From positions 1-7,826 of the forward strand of contig JAQUCQ010000150.1 of NCBI GenBank assembly GCA_028686145.1: a stretch of 7,826 nt of DNA, in the 5' to 3' direction. The notes beneath the pieces were generated by a model that saw nothing but the letters and a program-made list of their open reading frames with translations, ran no database searches and was not told where the DNA came from. Positions within the stretch are counted from its first letter, which is position 1; each line of letters begins with the position of its first letter. Positions 6,088-7,826 of this stretch are shown piece by piece. This stretch comes from Desulfuromonadaceae bacterium. GTDB taxonomy: Bacteria; Desulfobacterota; Desulfuromonadia; Geobacterales; Pseudopelobacteraceae. The translations under genes were made by a program, and so were the position numbers.

Positions 6088-6096
6088 TGCTATAGT
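6088..6096 (+). promoter_or_regulatory. extended -10 promoter of the mini-protein/pncB/pncA operon
   Basis: TGCTATAGT is an extended -10 about 24 bases before ATG at 6120, giving a leader of roughly 17 bases. A consensus TTGACA at 6061-6066 lies 24 bases upstream, too far to pair with it in the usual way; TTCAAG at 6069-6074 has a better 16-base spacing but a weak match. The ten-base string TTGTGCTATA is shared with the promoter at 954-962. No NrtR-like or other known NAD-regulator operator was recognised. Confidence 0.5.
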
Positions 6097-6119
6097 GCGG
6101 CAAAAGAGAGGTGTTCGTC

Positions 6120-6236
6120 ATGCCGGATTTAAAACCGACTTCAGAGGTCAAAAAGAAAAAGGACAATTCCTGCGATATCTGCAAAACTATGCCTGAGTTT
6201 GATCATAAAAGCCATCGTTACGATGTCATATGCTAG
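6120..6236 (+). CDS. 38-aa CxxC/HxxH mini-protein ahead of pncB
   Basis: A 38-codon frame opens with ATG 24 bases after the promoter -10 and seven bases after an AGAGAGG ribosome site (6106-6112), the only good one before pncB. The N-terminal part is polar and lysine-rich (K11-K14); then come C18-x2-C21 and H29-x2-H32, a C2H2-like metal-binding spacing (seven residues between), and a final C38. There is no signal or membrane segment. Its last seven bases overlap the ATG used here for pncB, a typical arrangement for translational coupling, which argues strongly that it is translated. It is probably a small zinc-binding protein co-expressed with NAD salvage enzymes. The family is not recognised; it might be a regulator, a partner of PncB, or simply a leader ORF feeding ribosomes to pncB. 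Confidence 0.6.
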   Translation: MPDLKPTSEVKKKKDNSCDICKTMPEFDHKSHRYDVIC

Positions 6237-7690
6237 CGACGATTATGCCAAACTGTGCTGAAATGCGTTACTCGCCACTTCTGACAGATTTCTATGAACT
6301 GACCATGCTGGCCGGTTATTTAGAAGAAGGAATGACAGAAAAATCGGCCGTATTTGATCTTTATTTCCGTACCAACCCATTTGAAGGTGGGTATGCGGTT
6401 TTTGCCGGCCTGGAATCGGCGCTTGATTTTCTCGAAACGGTTCAATTTTCAGAGAGTGAATTAACATACCTTGCGGGACTAAAACTATTCAAGCCCCGTT
6501 TTATCGAGTATCTCCGTAAATTCAGGTTTAATGGCAGGGTAACTGCTCCCCCGGAAGGTTCACTGGTTTTTGCCAATGAGCCCTTACTCACAGTTGAGGG
6601 GACGTTAGCTGAAGTACAATTCGTCGAAACAGCCTTACTGAATATTATTAATTTTCAGACCCTGACAGCTACCAAGGCGGCCCGCATTTGTCACGCTGCC
6701 AACGGTGCAGAAGTAGCCGAATTCGGACTACGTCGTGCACAAGGGCCTGATGGCGGACTGTCTGCATCCCGGGCTGCCTACGTTGGAGGTTGTACAGGAA
6801 CCAGCAATGTTCTTGCCGGCAAGCTATTTGGACTGCCTGTACGGGGGACGCAAGCTCACAGCTGGGTACAGGCATTCTCTGACGAACTATCTGCCTTCCT
6901 GGCTTATGCAGACACGTTTCCGGATAGTACCATCTTGTTGGTTGACACTTATGATACGCTGAGAAGCGGTGTCCCGAATGCTATTGCCGTGGCGCAAGAG
7001 CTTCGGAGGCGTGGACATGAATTAAGCGGCATTCGCATTGATTCTGGTGATTTGGCCTACTTTTCGCGCGAAGCGCGACGAATGCTGGATGAGGCTGGCT
7101 TCAACGACGTGAAGATAGTGGTATCAAATGACATGGATGAATTTGTGATTGAGTCAGTTCGTAGCGATGGCGGACTGGTAGATATCTACGGCATCGGCAC
7201 AAAGTTGGTTACCTGCGCAGGCGCCGGAGGCGGCGCACTGGGAGGAGTCTACAAGCTTGTGGAGATCGAAGGAAAACCCACGTTAAAGGTTACCGGCGAT
7301 GTCGCAAAATCCAGCCTGCCAGGCAAAAAGCAGGTCTTCAGATTTGTTGAGCCGGGAGGATGTTTCATACAGGACGTGGTTTGTCTCTATGGTGAGGAAG
7401 TTAAGTCGGGGGACATGGTTTTTGATCCTGTCAATCCTTTACATCACACAAGGCTGCCACTGGATGGCCGAATGATAAAATTGCACGACACGGTTATGTT
7501 TGACGGAAGACGCCTCGCCTCCAGAGAGCCGATTGATTCCATGGCGAAACGCTGCAAAGACGAACTTTCCAAATTGCCAAGTGGTTGTCTGAGGCTGATC
7601 AACCCTCATCGCTACAAGGTATCTATCTCTGACCGGTTGAATTGTCTCCGAAGCGATCTGATCGATGAACTTGGAAAAGGAGTTATATAA
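6230..7690 (+). CDS. pncB: nicotinate phosphoribosyltransferase
   Basis: Cytoplasmic enzyme of NAD salvage that joins nicotinate and PRPP, with ATP hydrolysis, to nicotinate mononucleotide (Preiss-Handler pathway). The 486-aa length fits the longer Bacillus-type NAPRTases rather than the about 400-aa E. coli type. Visible family blocks are YSPLLTDFYELTM (14-26, N-terminal substrate motif), FAGLESALDFL (58-68), LLNIINFQTLTATKAAR (136-152), FGLRRAQGPDGG (165-176), GTQAHSW with the phosphorylated His at 210, LVDTYDT (237-243), IRIDSGDL (268-275) and YGIGTKL (320-326) in the phosphate-binding region. The C-terminal domain (about 350-480) has scattered Cys but no clear metal site. The start at 6230 overlaps the mini-protein; ATG at 6245 or 6263 (residue 12, just before YSPLLTD) is equally possible, since none has its own ribosome site. 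pncA follows after one base. Confidence 0.95.
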   Translation: MLATIMPNCAEMRYSPLLTDFYELTMLAGYLEEGMTEKSAVFDLYFRTNPFEGGYAVFAGLESALDFLETVQFSESELTYLAGLKLFKPRFIEYLRKFRFNGRVTAPPEGSLVFANEPLLTVEGTLAEVQFVETALLNIINFQTLTATKAARICHAANGAEVAEFGLRRAQGPDGGLSASRAAYVGGCTGTSNVLAGKLFGLPVRGTQAHSWVQAFSDELSAFLAYADTFPDSTILLVDTYDTLRSGVPNAIAVAQELRRRGHELSGIRIDSGDLAYFSREARRMLDEAGFNDVKIVVSNDMDEFVIESVRSDGGLVDIYGIGTKLVTCAGAGGGALGGVYKLVEIEGKPTLKVTGDVAKSSLPGKKQVFRFVEPGGCFIQDVVCLYGEEVKSGDMVFDPVNPLHHTRLPLDGRMIKLHDTVMFDGRRLASREPIDSMAKRCKDELSKLPSGCLRLINPHRYKVSISDRLNCLRSDLIDELGKGVI

Positions 7691-7691
7691 T

Positions 7692-7826
7692 ATGGAGGAC
7701 GTTTTAGCTCTTTTGATTGTTGATGTTCAGAACGATTTTTGCCCAGGTGGAGCACTTGCAGTTCCAGACGGCGATCAAGTTGTTGAACCGCTGAGTCGCG
7801 TTGCTTTCCATTTTGCTGCAGCAGGC
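7692..7826 (+). CDS. pncA: nicotinamidase, N-terminal part (cut by window end)
   Basis: The first 45 codons of an isochorismatase-fold hydrolase that deamidates nicotinamide to nicotinate, the substrate of the preceding pncB product. LLIVDVQNDFCPGGALAVP contains Asp11, the catalytic acid of the Asp-Lys-Cys triad, and the PGGAL.V block typical of nicotinamidases rather than of the wider cysteine-hydrolase family. The Lys and the nucleophilic Cys lie beyond the window. AAAAGGAG (7675-7682) inside the end of pncB gives a ribosome site nine bases before ATG, and only one base separates the two genes, so they are one operon. Identity as pncA is strong from motif plus context. Confidence 0.9.
   Translation, partial: MEDVLALLIVDVQNDFCPGGALAVPDGDQVVEPLSRVAFHFAAAG

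Larger units (their letters stand above)
5690..6119. other. non-coding spacer before the pncB operon
   Basis: No convincing gene lies in these 430 bases. They contain the right arm of the 13-bp inverted repeat, an orphan plus-strand terminator (5839-5871), an imperfect palindrome (5892-5954) and the promoter at 6088-6096. A 26-codon ATG frame at 5956-6036 has no proper ribosome site. The terminator implies that a plus-strand transcript ends here, but no gene is recognised immediately before it. Confidence 0.55.

Overview
The window reads as chromosomal DNA from a Desulfuromonadota bacterium (Geobacter/Desulfuromonas type). This is an inference from gene content only: a c-type heme motif in the periplasmic domain of a GGDEF-EAL protein, a ferritin-like four-helix protein, small lipoproteins and Cys-rich mini-proteins, and a pncB-pncA salvage pair. 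Overall the DNA is rather AT-rich with long, weakly coding spacers, which looks like a loosely packed accessory stretch between two better-packed ends.

Layout. Bases 1-130 hold the C-terminal end of a YgjP-like zinc metallopeptidase (HExxH visible). A ferritin-like diiron protein follows at 314-793. Bases 794-1150 hold a short transcription unit: an extended -10 promoter, a perfect Shine-Dalgarno, a 14-codon TTG reading frame and a strong intrinsic terminator. On the minus strand, 1302-1487 encodes a 61-aa lipoprotein. Bases 1488-2017 contain a 30-bp near-perfect palindrome, a good sigma70-type promoter and what looks like a broken ArsR-type regulator start (1858-1946). The largest gene, 2018-4633, encodes an 871-aa membrane protein with a periplasmic CxxCH heme site, a GAF-like region, and GGDEF and EAL domains whose catalytic residues both look complete.

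Bases 4634-5130 are AT-rich and non-coding apart from a promoter candidate for a 57-aa Cys-rich protein (5131-5304). Bases 5305-6119 contain only a doubtful minus-strand frame, inverted repeats and one intrinsic terminator. From an extended -10 promoter at 6088-6096 the right-hand operon begins: a 38-aa mini-protein with a CxxC/HxxH pattern (6120-6236), nicotinate phosphoribosyltransferase pncB overlapping it by 7 bases (6230-7690), and the start of a nicotinamidase pncA one base later (7692 to the window end).

Working together: PncA and PncB form the classical Preiss-Handler salvage route from nicotinamide via nicotinate to nicotinate mononucleotide. The GGDEF-EAL protein probably adjusts c-di-GMP in response to a periplasmic redox or gas signal sensed through its heme. 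The most interesting items are the unnamed small proteins, above all the translationally coupled mini-protein in front of pncB, the Cys-rich 57-aa protein, and the short transcription unit at 954-1150. No complete mobile element, CRISPR array, tRNA or rRNA was seen.
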